Part shown: positions 10,482 to 23,500 of the stretch, in pieces
Position numbering within the stretch: position 1 is the stretch's first letter
How the letters are laid out: each line of letters opens with the position of its first letter
Origin: Nematostella vectensis
Lineage: Eukaryota; Cnidaria; Anthozoa; Actiniaria; Edwardsiidae
Assembly: GCF_932526225.1 (NCBI RefSeq)
Contig: NC_064038.1
Coordinates: forward strand, 11,035,070 to 11,099,069
Reading direction: 5' to 3'
Length of the DNA: 64,000 bases
Made by a program: the position numbers and the translations under genes
The notes under the pieces: model-generated
Databases searched by the model: none
Seen by the model: only the letters and a program-made list of their open reading frames with translations
Told to the model about the DNA's origin: nothing

Positions 10482-13331
10482 GATGCGGGGCACTCTGTGT
10501 TGCCGATGGCAATTGGAAGCTCAAATATGCACACTGTATGTGGCAGGTGCCAATCAACAATAAAGGGCACTTCCCCTCCATATACACCCAAGTCTTTGTC
10601 CAGTGTCTCCTGAGGCTTTCTGTAATAAACACTGCACAGAGGCAAAAGAAGCGGGACTTCCTGATGGTCTCCATGAGTTCCTGAAATACTGTGCTAATGT
10701 AGAAGGTACAATTTAATAAATGAAATTAATATTGTCTAATACATGAATAAAAGTCAGAGCTATTATTTTTACCTATTGTGGTCCTGATAATGGCAGATAT
10801 CATGTTCAGAGTCAATGCAGTTTGAATGTGGTTTGGGCAAAAGGAAACAAAGTATGCCCTACCAGTTGTAAACGTAATTTTTACTTTTCTGGTACAGTAA
10901 TTGTGTACTGCAAACCAACAGTACAGTAGGGAACATGGGGAATGAATAGATTAAAGGTAGAAAAATAGCCTTTATGGTGACTTTTTACATTCGTTCCCTC
11001 AATATAACTGAAGTAATGCATAAATTTTTTTTCCAATATCAACAGATAATTATTGTTATTGAAATACACATATACTTATAGTCTTATTTGATTTGTAGGT
11101 TCCGGTCAATCATCAACATACAGCAAAGTACAGTATGTATTGCGCTTTAGAACTGTTTCAAAAACAACATAAATCAATGCAGCATCCTTTCAAGGTAAAT
11201 ATTCCTGATGTAATCATCAAATGGTAATGATAAGAAGAGTAGTTCACCTCAAAATTAGTAAAATCTCCATTGCCTATGCAAATTTATGAGGCTCGGTTAC
11301 CAAACCTATGACGTTAATATAATTTGAAACCTTTGCTGTTTTAAAAGATTATACCTTCAAACTTGGAGATTTTACTAATTTTGAGGTGCTCTTTCCAGCT
11401 GTTGTGATAGATTTTCACTCAATGGCCTAAATGGAAAATAAAATAAAACTTGGAAAGGTCTACTCTAGAAATAGACCATTTTTATAGTTTGACCGATTTT
11501 CAACTGTTTATGCCTTTGGATGACAACTCCAAAAATGTTTGATCGTTGAAGAAGTTAATCAAAATCACTCTTATCTTATGTAATCTACCATATATTTTTT
11601 TAAAGAAAATATTTAGTTAGTAACATTAGTGTTAATAGGGTCCTGATTGGAATTTTCTAAAGGGAGGGCAAAAAAACAAATTAAAATTAAATCCTTTAGT
11701 TACCTGTCATAATTTAAGGAAGCTAAAGAAAAGAAAGAAAAGTATATATGAAAAAGCTATTATAAAAAGAGCGATTTTAAAAGTTACTAGATGTGACAGG
11801 CATTGGAGGGAAGGAATGTACATATTATCTACTGTATTGAAATGGCTTAAACTCTTTAGATACTGGATTAGATAATAATAGAATGCCACAGAAGCATAAT
11901 TGTATCATATTTTTTCCTTCAGGTACTGCAGCGTTCCTAAGAACCAATGCTGCCTTTTTAAAGTGCAAGGAACTTGAAGCTGAGAAGTGCAACAAAGACA
12001 CCGGGGGGAAATCACACTCCACTCGTGGTCTCGTGGAATATTCTTTGTTGTCAGTGGTGGAGGCAACATACTGGCAACCTCTATACAGGTAATTACGAAT
12101 GCTTGACGTAAGCTCATTTGTTCTTTTTATTATTCTTTACAGAAAATTCAAACAGCACAACGAGAACTAGAACTGTTTTTTAACTTAATAACTATACATT
12201 TGGCCTAAGGCCTCATGGTCTATTGAATCATAGTCCAATCGGCCGCGAGGTCTAATAGTTAAGTATTTTACCTCTGATAATAAAAGGCCAGAAAACAGAA
12301 ACATGCTAAGAAAAATATAAGATAACTTTTAAAACGATAAATGCCACATCAGGATTAGTTTTTAATTTTGTATCGGTCGTCATACTCTGTGCACTTAACC
12401 ACACTTTTGATGGTATGTTATATATATTTAACGGTATAGTTATAACGTGGTAACTCCATTAAGCGGCCGATCTCTATTGAGCGGCCACTTTGCAAGATCT
12501 CAAGGGTATGAAGATATACCACAGTTCATATCCCAGTGATGAATTTTCACACGCGCTCATTGGTCAATACGGGTCACGTGCACATTTTCACAGGACAAAT
12601 TTCAGTCGATAAAGGCAGAGTCGGTCTGTTCATTTTTCCTACCATTTCTCATCCTTGGACATTATCCGCCGATAACCCAGCCGCCAGAAGGGGTTTATTT
12701 AATAAATAACATCTCTGGCTGAAAATTCTGACATATTGAAATTCAGGAAATTCCTTTGATCCTCTAAATCAAAATATACTGTTCTTATTCAAATGTTAAG
12801 TTTAGTCGTTGCTTTTATTGTCTTGATGGTCAGCATTACACGCCCACGTAAATCTTGATTACCGCTTTCCATATTTTTAGGTCGGAGTCTCCAACACAGG
12901 CCTTTCTGGTTCTGGCCATGTATCTTGTTGAAAGTGGGATGCCACACAAGGAAGTCGAGGAACGAATGCGGAGAACCATCGTGGCGTATGAAATAACATG
13001 TGCCACGTGGATGGCATGAATAAAGTGGCGAAGGAGCCACTCCCCTTCCCTGCCCCACTAGACCGACTCTGGTCGTTGATAGTGAAGGTGATCGCCTGCC
13101 TTCATATCAAAAACCACACGGACGAGAGGTGCAAATTGATGTACAGCCCAGATGAGAGGATGTCGGCCGAATACAACACCATGGCGGCCGAGCAAACCTT
13201 CACCTGGGCTGCACCAGTTCTTCTTTTTGCATCGCGGATTGAAGAGAAGAAACCTATATACAGAGCGCTGCCACAAGATGAACAAGCTGCCGGTGCTACC
13301 AAAAAAAAGCAAGCCCTGGCATGACCAGTAG
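10482..13331 (+). pseudogene. Decayed multi-exon KDZ-like transposase-derived gene
   Basis: Three exon-like blocks keep splice signals. Block A, 10482-10705, has an AG acceptor and GT donor; it reads CVADGNWKLKYAHCMW, then needs a frame change to read FCNKHCTEAKEAGLPDGLHE. Block B, about 11925-12088, includes KCNKDTGGKSHSTRG, changes frame near 12030, and ends TYWQPLYR at a GT donor. Block C, 12881-13331, starts RSESPTQAF in phase with B, shifts near 12990 to MCHVDGMNKVAKEPLPFPAP and LHIKNHTDERC, continues to AAEQTFTW, then has a deletion and shift into FFFLHRGLKRRN. The acidic residues in DGNW, around MCHV and in EQTFTW are spaced like a DDE-type triad as in KDZ transposases; that assignment is inference from memory of the family. 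At least four frame breaks make it a pseudogene, yet intact splice sites suggest recent decay. A further exon between A and B is possible near 11100-11194. Confidence 0.65.
11245..11388. mobile_element. Small TIR element (144 bp) in the pseudogene intron
   Basis: Inverted ends: cacctcaaaattagtaaaat followed by ctcca on the left, mirrored by tggagattttactaatttt followed by gaggtg on the right. The interior is AT-rich and non-coding. Arms of about 25 bp are nearly perfect. Confidence 0.75.
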
Positions 13332-13636
13332 TAACAAGCAATATTACACAAGCTACAAAAAAAAGCTAACAAGCTGGAACTTGCATTGATTATTTCGCAC
13401 GTTACGATTTGATAACTTTTATTTACCTACGGTAACGCTCTTATCAACCAACCCGTACCATGTCTAGTTGAAACAATTTTATAGATGTTGCATTAACTAA
13501 TACTCGCGAGTATTCATAAGACAATCGTCAAGTAGAAGTAATGGTTAAAGAGTATAGTTTTTATGAGCTATTAAAGTTACACATTAAAATGCTCAAGAAA
13601 CTGAATAAATCATTCATACCATGCCTTGTCTAAATG
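13332..13636. other. Spacer before 72-bp satellite
   Basis: About 300 bp of AT-rich sequence between the transposase-like pseudogene and the satellite. No feature seen. Confidence 0.4.
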
Positions 13637-16600
13637 GCCTAGTCTGTGTGTTATCTAGAACTAAGTACGCTTGTTACCGTTGTTCATGTTACCCACGCCA
13701 CTAGTGTGTCTAGTCTGTGTTATCTAGAACTAAGTACGCTTGTTACTGTTGTTCATGTTACCCACGCCACTAGTGTGTCTAGTCTGTGTGTTACATAAAA
13801 CCTTAGTACGCTTGTTACTGTTGTTCATGTTATCCACGCCACTAGTGTGTCTAATCTGTGTGTTACATAGAACCTTAGTACGCTTGTTACTGTTGTTCAT
13901 GTTACCCACGCCACTAGTGTGCCTAGTCTGTGTGTTATCTTAAACCTTAGTACGCTTGTTACCGTTGTTCATGTTACCCACGCCACTAGTGTGCCTAGTC
14001 TGTGTGTTACATAGAACCTTAGTACGCTTGTTACCGTTGTTTATGTTACCCACACCACCAGTGTGCCTAGTCTGTGTGTTATCTAGAACCTTAGTACGCT
14101 TGTTACCGTTGTTCATGTTACCCACGCCACTAGTGTGCCTAGTCTGTGTGTTATCTAGAACCTTAGTACGCTTGTTACCGTTGTTCATGTTACCCACGCC
14201 ACTAGTGTGCCTAGTCTGTGTGTTATCTAGAACCTTAGTACGCTTGTTACTGTTGTTCATATTACCCACGCCACTAGTGTGCATAGTCGGTGTGTTACAT
14301 AAAACCTTAGTACGCTTGTTACCGTTGTTCATGTTACCCACGCCACTAGTGTGCCTAGTCTGTGTGTTATCTAGAACCTTAGTACGCTTGTTACTGTTGT
14401 TCATGTTACCCACTCCACCAGTGTGCCTAGTCTGTGTGTTATCTAGAACCTTAGTACGCTTGTTACTGTTGTTCATATTACCCACGCCACTAGTGTGCAT
14501 AGTCTGTGTGTTACATAGAACCTTAGTACGCTTGTTACCGTTGTTCATGTAACCACGCCACTAGTGTGCCTAGTCTGTGTGTTACATAGAACCTAAGTAC
14601 GCTTGTTACTGTTGTTCATGTTACCCACGCCACTAGTGTGCCTAGTCTGTGTGTTACATAGAACCTTAGTACGCTTGTTACCGTTGTCCATGTTACCCAC
14701 GCCACTAGTGTGCCTAGTCTGTGTGTTATCTAGAACCTTAGTACGCTTGTTACCGTTGTTCATGTTACCCACGCCACTAGTGTGCCTTGTCTGTGTGTTA
14801 CATAGAACCTTAGTACGCTTGTTACCGTTGTTCATGTTACCCACGCCACTAGTGTGCCTAGTCTGTGTGTTATCTAGAACCTTAGTACGCTTGTTACCGT
14901 TGTTCATGTTACCCACGCCACTAGTGTGCCTAGTCTGTGTGTTATCTAGAACCTTAGTACGCTTGTTACCGTTGTTCATGTTACCCACGCCACTAGTGTG
15001 CCTAGTCTGTGTGTTATCTAGAACCTCAGTACGCTTGTTACTGTTGTTCATATTACCCACGCCACTAGTGTGCATAGTCGGTGTGTTACATAAAACCTTA
15101 GTACGCTTGTTACCGTTGTTCATGTTACCCACGCCACTAGTGTGCCTAGTCTGTGTGTTATCTAGAACCTTAGTACGCTTGTTACTGTTGTTCATGTTAC
15201 CCACTCCACCAGTGTGCCTAGTCTGTGTGTTATCTAGAACCTTAGTACGCTTGTTACTGTTGTTCATATTACCCACGCCACTAGTGTGCATAGTCTGTGT
15301 GTTATCTAGAACCTTAGTACGCTTGTTACCGTTGTTCATGTAACCACGCCACCAGTGTGCCTAGTCTGTGTGTTATCTAGAACCTTAGTACGCTTGTTAC
15401 CGTTGTTCATGTTACCCACGCCACTAGTGTGCCTAGTCTGTGTGTTATCTAGAACCTTAGTACGCTTGTTACCGTTGTTCATGTTACCCACGCCACTAGT
15501 GTGCCTAGTCTGTGTGTTATCTAGAACCTTAGTACGCTTGTTACCGTTGTTCATGTTACCCACGCCACTAGTGTGCCTAGTCTGTGTGTTATCTAGAACC
15601 TTAGTACGCTTGTTACCGTTGTTCATGTTACCCACGCCACTAGTGTGCCTAGTCTGTGTGTTATCTAGAACCTTAGTACGCTTGTTACCGTTGTTCATGT
15701 TACCCACTCCACCAGTGTGCCTAGTCTGTGTGTTATCTAGAACCTTAGTACGCTTGTTACTGTTGTTCATATTACCCACGCCACTAGTGTGCCTAGTCTG
15801 TGTGTTACATAGAACCTTAGTACGCTTGTTACCGTTGTTCATGTTATCCACGCCACTAGTGTGCCTAGTCTGTGTGTTACATAGAACCTTAGTACGCTTG
15901 TTACCGTTGTTCATATTACCCACGCCACTAGTGTGCATAGTCTATGTGTTACATAAAACCTTAGTACGCTTGTTACCGTTGTTCATGTTACCCACGCCAC
16001 TAGTGTGCCTAGTCTGTGTGTTATCTAGAACCTTAGTACGCTTGTTACTGTTGTTCATATTACCCACGCCACTAGTGTGCATAGTCTGTGTGTTACATAA
16101 AACCTTAGTACGCTTGTTACCGTTGTTCATGTTACCCACGCCACTAGTGTGCCTAGTCTGTGTGTTATCTAGAACCTTAGTACGCTTGTTACTGTTGTTC
16201 ATGTTACCCACTCCACCAGTGTGCCTAGTCTGTGTGTTATCTAGAACCTTAGTACGCTTGTTACTGTTGTTCATATTACCCACGCCACTAGTGTGCCTAG
16301 TCTGTGTGTTACATAGAACCTTAGTACGCTTGTTACCGTTGTTCATGTTATCCACGCCACTAGTGTGCCTAGTCTGTGTGTTACATAGAACCTTAGTACG
16401 CTTGTTACCGTTGTTCATGTTACCCACACCACCAGTGTGCCTAGTCTGTGTGTTATCTAGAACCTTAGTACGCTTGTTACCGTTGTTCATGTTACCCACG
16501 CCACTAGTGTGCCTAGTCCGTGTGTTATCTAGAACCTTAGTACGCTTGTTACCGTTGTTCATGTTACCTACGCCACTAGTGTGCCTAGTCTGTGTGTTAT

Positions 16601-19600
16601 CTAGAACCTTAGTACGCTTGTTACCGTTGTTCATGTTACCCACGCCACTAGTGTGCCTAGTCTGTGTGTAATCTAGAACCTTAGTACGCTTGTTACCGTT
16701 GTTCATGTTACCCACGCCACTAGTGTGCCTAGTCTGTGTGTTATCTAGAACCTTAGTACGCTTGTTACTGTTGTTCATGTTACCCACTCCACCAGTGTGC
16801 CTAGTCTGTGTGTTATCTAGAACCTTAGTACGCTTGTTACTGTTGTTCATATTGCCCACGCCACTAGTGTGCATAGTCTGTGTGTTACATAAAACCTTAG
16901 TACGCCTGTTACCGTTGTTCATGTTACCCACGCCACTAGTGTGCCTAGTCTGTGTGTTACATAAAACCTTAGTACGCTTGTTACCGTTGTTCATGTTACC
17001 CACGCCACTAGTGTGTTATCTAGAACCTTTGTACGCTTGTTACTGTTGTTCATGTTACCCACGCCACCAGTGTGCCTAGTCTGTGTGTTACATAGAACCT
17101 TTGTACGCTTGTTACCGTTGTTCATGTTACCCACGCCACTAGTGTGCCTAGTCTGTGTGTTATCTAGAACCTTAGTACGCTTGTTACTGTTGTTCATGTT
17201 ACCCACGCCACCAGTGTGCCTAGTCTGTGTGTTACATAGAACCTTAGTACGCTTGTTACCGTTGTTCATGTTACCCATGCCACTAGTGTGCCTAGTCTGT
17301 GTGTTACATAGAACCTTAGTACGCTTGTTACTGTTGTTCATGTTACCCACGTCACTAGTGTGCCTAGTCTGTGTGTTACATAGAACCTTAGTACGCTTGT
17401 TACCGTTGTTCATGTTACCCACGCCACTAGTGTGCATAGTCTGTGTGTTACATAAAACCTTAGTACGCTTGTTACCGTTGTTCATGTTACCCATGCCACT
17501 AGTGTGCCTAGTCTGTGTGTTATCTAGAACCTTAGTACGCTTGTTACCGTTGTTCATGTTACCCACGCCACCAGTGTGCCTAGTCTGTGTGTTACATAGA
17601 ACCTTTGTACGCTTGTTACCGTTGTTCATGTTACCCACGCCACTAGTGTGCCTAGTCTGTGTGTTATCTAGAACCTTAGTACGCTTGTTACCGTTGTTCA
17701 TGTTACCCACGCCACTAGTTGTCCTAGTCTGTGTGTTACATAGAACCTTAGTACGCTTGTTACTGTTGTTCATGTTACCCACGCCACTAGTGTGCCTAGT
17801 CTGTGTGTTACATAGAACCTTAGTACGCTTGTTACTGTTGTTCATGTTACCCACTCCACCAGTGTGCCTAGTCTGTGTGTTATCTAGAACCTTAGTACGC
17901 TTGTTACTGTTGTTCATATTACCCACGCCACTAGTGTGCCTAGTCTGTGTGTTACATAGAACCTTAGTACGCTTGTTACCGTTGTTCATGTTATCCACGC
18001 CACTAGTGTGCCTAGTCTGTGTGTTACATAGAACCTTAGTACGCTTGTTACCGTTGTTCATATTACCCACGCCACTAGTGTGCATAGTCTATGTGTTAAA
18101 TAAAACCTTAGTACGCTTGTTACCGTTGTTCATGTTACCCACGCCACTAGTGTGCCTAGTCTGTGTGTTATCTAGAACCTTAGTACGCTTGTTACTGTTG
18201 TTCATATTACCCACGCCACTAGTGTGCATAGTCTGTGTGTTACATAAAACCTTAGTACGCTTGTTACCGTTGTTCATGTTACCCACGCCACTAGTGTGCC
18301 TAGTCTGTGTGTTATCTAGAACCTTAGTACGCTTGTTACTGTTGTTCATGTTACCCACTCCACCAGTGTGCCTAGTCTGTGTGTTATCTAGAACCTTAGT
18401 ACGCTTGTTACTGTTGTTCATATTACCCACGCCACTAGTGTGCCTAGTCTGTGTGTTACATAGAACCTTAGTACGCTTGTTACCGTTGTTCATGTTATCC
18501 ACGCCACTAGTGTGCCTAGTCTGTGTGTTACATAGAACCTTAGTACGCTTGTTACCGTTGTTCATGTTACCCACACCACCAGTGTGCCTAGTCTGTGTGT
18601 TATCTAGAACCTTAGTACGCTTGTTACCGTTGTTCATGTTACCCACGCCACTAGTGTGCCTAGTCTGTGTGTTATCTAGAACCTTAGTACGCTTGTTACT
18701 GTTGTTCATATTACCCACGCCACTAGTGTGCATAGTCTGTGTGTTACATAAAACCTTAGTACGCTTGTTACCGTTGTTCATGTTACCCACGCCACTAGTG
18801 TGCCTAGTCTGTGTGTTATCTAGAACCTTAGTACGCTTGTTACTGTTGTTCATGTTACCCACTTCACCAGTGTGCCTAGTCTGTGTGTTATCTAGAACCT
18901 TAGTACGCTTGTTACTGTTGTTCATATTACCCACGCCACTAGTGTGCCTAGTCTGTGTGTTACATAGAACCTTAGTACGCTTGTTACCGTTGTTCATGTT
19001 ATCCACGCCACTAGTGTGCCTAGTCTGTGTGTTACATAGAACCTTAGTACGCTTGTTACCGTTGTTCATGTTACCCACACCACCAGTGTGCCTAGTCTGT
19101 GTGTTATCTAGAACCTTAGTACGCTTGTTACCGTTGTTTATGTTACCCACGCCACTAGTGTGCCTAGTCCGTGTGTTATCTAGAACCTTAGTACGCTTGT
19201 TACCGTTGTTCATGTTACCTACGCCACTAGTGTGCCTAGTCTGTGTGTTATCTAGAACCTTAGTACGCTTGTTACCGTTGTTCATGTTACCCACGCCACT
19301 AGTGTGCCTAGTCTGTGTGTAATCTAGAACCTTAGTACGCTTGTTACCGTTGTTCATGTTACCCACGCCACTAGTGTGCCTAGTCTGTGTGTTATCTAGA
19401 ACCTTAGTACGCTTGTTACTGTTGTTCATGTTACCCACTCCACCAGTGTGCCTAGTCTGTGTGTTATCTAGAACCTTAGTACGCTTGTTACTGTTGTTCA
19501 TATTGCCCACGCCACTAGTGTGCATAGTCTGTGTGTTACATAAAACCTTAGTACGCTTGTTACCGTTGTTCATGTTACCCACGCCACTAGTGTGCCTAGT

Positions 19601-21610
19601 CTGTGTGTTACATAAAACCTTAGTACGCTTGTTACCGTTGTTCATGTTACCCACGCCACTAGTGTGTTATCTAGAACCTTTGTACGCTTGTTACTGTTGT
19701 TCATGTTACCCACGCCACCAGTGTGCCTAGTCTGTGTGTTACATAGAACCTTTGTACGCTTGTTACCGTTGTTTATGTTACCCACGCCACTAGTGTGCCT
19801 AGTCTGTGTGTTATCTAGAACCTTAGTACGCTTGTTACTGTTGTTCATGTTACCCACGCCACCAGTGTGCCTAGTCTGTGTGTTACATAGAACCTTAGTA
19901 CGCTTGTTACCGTTGTTCATGTTACCCATGCCACTAGTGTGCCTAGTCTGTGTGTTACATAGAACCTTAGTACGCTTGTTACTGTTGTTCATGTTACCCA
20001 CGTCACTAGTGTGCCTAGTCTGTGTGTTACATAGAACCTTAGTACGCTTGTTACCGTTGTTCATGTTACCCACGCCACTAGTGTGCATAGTCTGTGTGTT
20101 ACATAAAACCTTAGTACGCTTGTTACCGTTGTTCATGTTACCCATGCCACTAGTGTGCCTAGTCTGTGTGTTATCTAGAACCTTAGTACGCTTGTTACCG
20201 TTGTTCATGTTACCCACGCCACCAGTGTGCCTAGTCTGTGTGTTACATAGAACCTTTGTACGCTTGTTACCGTTGTTCATGTTACCCACGCCACTAGTGT
20301 GCCTAGTCTGTGTGTTATCTAGAACCTTAGTACGCTTGTTACCGTTGTTCATGTTACCCACGCCACTAGTTGTCCTAGTCTGTGTGTTACATAGAACCTT
20401 AGTACGCTTGTTACTGTTGTTCATGTTACCCACGCCACTAGTGTGCCTAGTCTGTGTGTTACATAGAACCTTAGTACGCTTGTTACTGTTGTTCATGTTA
20501 CCCACGTCACTAGTGTGCCTAGTCTGTGTGTTACATAGAACCTTAGTACGCTTGTTACCGTTGTTCATGTTACCCACGCCACTAGTGTACCTAGTCTGTG
20601 TGTTACATAGAACCTTAGTACGCTTGTTACTGTTGTTCATGTTAACCACGCCACTAGTGTGCCTAGTCTGTGTGTTACATAGAACCTTAGTACGCTTGTT
20701 ACCGTTGTTCATGTTACCCACGCCACTAGTGTGCCTAGTCTGTGTGTTATCTAGGACCTAAGTACGCTTGTTACCGTTGTTCATGTTACCCACGCCACTA
20801 GTGTGCCTAGTCTGTGTGTTATCTAGAACCTTAGTACGCTTGTTACCGTTGTTCATGTTACCCACGCCACTATGTGCCTAGTCTGTGTGTTACATAGAAC
20901 CTTAGTACGCTTGTTACCGTTGTCCATGTTACCCACGCCACTAGTGTGCCTAGTCTGTGTGTTATATAGAACCTTAGTACGCTTGTTACCGTTGTTCATG
21001 TTACCCACGCCACTATGTGCCTAGTCTGTGTGTTATCTAGAACCTTAGTACGCTTGTTACCGTTGTTCATGTTACCCACGCCACCAGTGTGCCTAGTCTG
21101 TGTGTTATCTAGAACCTTAGTACGCTTGTTACCGTTGTTCATATTACCCACGTCACTAGTGTGCCTAGTCTGTGTGTTACATAGAACCTTAGTACGCTTG
21201 TTACTGTTGTTCATGTTACCCACGCCACTAGTGTGCCTAGTCTGTGTGTTATATAGAACCTTAGTACGCTTGTTACCGTTGTTCATGTTACGCACGCCAC
21301 AAGTGTGCCTAGTCTGTGTGTTATCTAGAACCTTAGTACGCTTGTTACCGTTGTTCATGTTAGCCACTCCACTAGTGTGCCTAGTCTGTGTGTTACATAG
21401 AACCTTAGTACGCTTGTTACCGTTGTTCATGTTAGCCTCGCCACTAGTGTGCCTAGTCTGTGTTACATAGAACCTTAGTACGCTTGTTACCGTTGTTCTT
21501 GTTAGCCACGCCACTAGTGTGCCTAGTCTGTGTGTTATATAGAACATTAGTACGCTTGTTACCGTCGTTCATGTTATCCACGCCACTAGTGTGCCTAGTG
21601 TGTGTGTTAC
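13637..21610. repeat. 72-bp satellite array, about 110 copies
   Basis: The unit runs from cttgttaccgttgttcatgt through tacccacgccactagtgtgc and ctagtctgtgtgttatctag to aaccttagtacg (72 bp). Main variants are ttatctag versus ttacatag versus ttacataa, accg versus actg, and ccactag versus ccaccag. As 72 is a multiple of three and the consensus lacks stops in one frame of each strand, open frames up to 769 codons (+) and 521 codons (-) arise. Copies with 1- or 2-bp losses (near 14550 and 15340), TAA mutations (16671, 19322) and a 13-bp loss (near 17010 and 19660) break them. Larger blocks are themselves repeated at offsets of 790, 2147 and 2651 bp. I regard it as non-coding satellite DNA. Confidence 0.95.
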
Positions 21611-22141
21611 GGCCGCTGGTTGCTACATCATCGCAGATTAAAGGGGTTGAAGGTTGCGGGAATGAGGGAGGGTGGTTTGAGGGGGGAGGAGGGGTGGATG
21701 AGTGAAGATCTAAAACAACTTGCCTGTTTGCTTGCGTCTTCCCGTGCATCTTTTTGATGACAGAAGCACGAATAAAATAAGATCTATTTCATTTATATAA
21801 CAATTATATTTTCTTACGCTAGTTTCGGTAAGGCGCGCTCATGTTGACGCCAAGCGTGCGTGGATCCTCTGATAACAAATGGAGCCTTTTGACCAATCAG
21901 AGCGCACGATTTACTAGTGTCGTTAAAATAAGATACATATTATTATTATATTAAAAGCCACTTTTTTGACGCCATTGGATGTGCGAAAATAAGACTATTT
22001 TGTAACATTTATTGATTAAATTACATAGCATACTTTAATTCCAGATTATTAATGAGATTATCAATAAGAAGAAAATGAGGTTTACATGATCAAGCCGAGT
22101 ATTGAATATTCAGAGAACTGGTTCTGAGAAGTCACTAAAAG
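21611..22141. other. Spacer right of the satellite
   Basis: Contains a short G-rich patch (21640-21705) and an AT-rich stretch; the latter could include the 3' UTR of the - strand gene that ends at 22142. No other feature seen. Confidence 0.4.
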
Positions 22142-22910
22142 TCACCAGATAAACTGCAAACGCGCATGCGATTTGCTGCGTCTCCGGTGAACACGGTGAG
22201 AGGATCGACGCGTTACCTTGGTAACTTCATTTGTGAATGCAGTCTCAGCTACATCGCAAAGGATTTCGGGTAGCTCTACGTTGTGACGTAACCACGTCCG
22301 AATAGTATCCAGCGGCCTTACCCAACAATAGTCACGCGCGAGAACGTAGATGACTCCCCGTGGTAGACTTACGTATGAGTTGACCACACTCCGAGCACGT
22401 GAATGACTTGCCTCTACGCAGCTGACAAACACTAGGATCACGTGCTCAACAAGTGAAAAGATCGTGCTGATGATATTGGTTATAACTAGGGACGGGATGA
22501 ATATCGCGGCGTCGCAGATGTAAGACACGAACCCGAGGATCGGCACGGCGCGTGCGCGGTATGTGAGGTGCTGGATTCGAATGATGTTATCGCGGGCGCG
22601 TAGCATGACCATTAGTGCTCCAAAGCAAAGAAAGGCTGCCAGAGCACACAGCGAGCTCAGCAAAGGGTGCTGCCATTATCATCCCACCAATGATGAAGGG
22701 CGAGGCACAAAGAAGCACGAACCCATCAATCAGAGTCACCGGGATTAGTGACATCACCAGGCTGGTGCCAAGAAGTGAGGATAGCACAGGGTGTCCGTGG
22801 ATCTGGGTACGCACTCTTTGCATTGAGACGTTGGCTTTGGCGATGTAAGCAGACTGGACGTCTTGGAATCGCTCACGTGCAATGTGGAAATTCAGTGTAA
22901 CCAAATCCAT
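22142..22910 (-). CDS. Hydrophobic membrane protein, frameshifted; weakly LDAF1/promethin-like
   Basis: Two overlapping - strand frames appear to be one protein split by a one-base shift near 22640. The first (from ATG at 22908-22910) has an amphipathic N-terminus of about 38 residues, then HPVLSSLLGTSLVMSLIPVT and a second hydrophobic stretch ending IMAAPFAELAVC. The second frame continues with LAAFLCFGALMVMLRARDN, then two more hydrophobic stretches (ICDAAIFIPSLVITNIIS and VEHVILVFVSC), and ends in an Arg/Ser-rich tail (RRSSHRVHRRRSKSHAR). Paired hydrophobic segments with a His-Pro and an internal Pro recall lipid droplet assembly factor 1 (promethin), but similarity is slight. A possible acceptor (tttttattccag on the - strand, near 22926) suggests an upstream exon. 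It could be a pseudogene, or the shift may be an assembly error. Confidence 0.45.
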
Positions 22911-23116
22911 TTGGAAGTCAATAACTGGAATAAAAATTAAACGAATGTTTGTATTTTCAAACCACTAATGTGGATGGTGCTGCAAATAACTATTTTGGTG
23001 AATTTATTTTTGCAGTCAAAACATCCACATTAAAAATGCCTCGCAAAAGTTGTTTAAAAGTGATAACTAATTTTTAATAGTGTTATGTGGTCTGATGGAA
23101 GAGATGTGGAAACCAC

Positions 23117-23500
23117 CGATGGCGAGCTAACCAATCGTGGTGGCGAGTTAACCAATCGTGGTGGCGAGTTAACCAATCGTGGTGGCGAGTTAACCAGTCG
23201 TGGTGGCGAGTTAACCAATCGTGGTGGCGAGTTAACCAATCGTGGTGGCGAGTTAACCAGTCGTGGTGGCGAGTTAACCAGTCGTGGTGGCGAGTTAACC
23301 AGTCGTGGTGGCGAGTTAACCAGTCGTGGTGGCGAGTTAACCAGTCGTGGTGGCGAGTTAACCAGTCGTGGTGGCGAGTTAACCAGTCGTGGTGGCGAGT
23401 TAACCAGTCGTGGTGGCGAGTAAACCAGTCGTGGTGGCGAGTTAACCAGTCGTGGTGGCGAGTTAACCAGTCGTGGTGGCGAGTTGGTTGGTGGCGAGTT
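23117..23500. repeat. 21-bp minisatellite, about 17 copies
   Basis: Unit ggcgagttaaccagtcgtgg plus t, with an 'aat' variant clustered in the first copies. One copy (23421) has a TAA. The period is 7 codons, so a Thr-Ser-Arg-Gly-Gly-Glu-Leu open frame appears. No start context or flanking exon supports it as coding. Confidence 0.95.

Noticed and set aside
17013..19322. 769-codon + strand open frame and the matching 521-codon - strand frame in the satellite
   Set aside because: Perfect 24-residue periodicity on both strands, no start context, no flanking exons, and stops in sibling blocks. Treated as satellite DNA, not genes.
23085..23423. Thr-Ser-Arg-Gly-Gly-Glu-Leu repeat protein
   Set aside because: A 21-bp minisatellite with a period of 7 codons; no exon signals around it.
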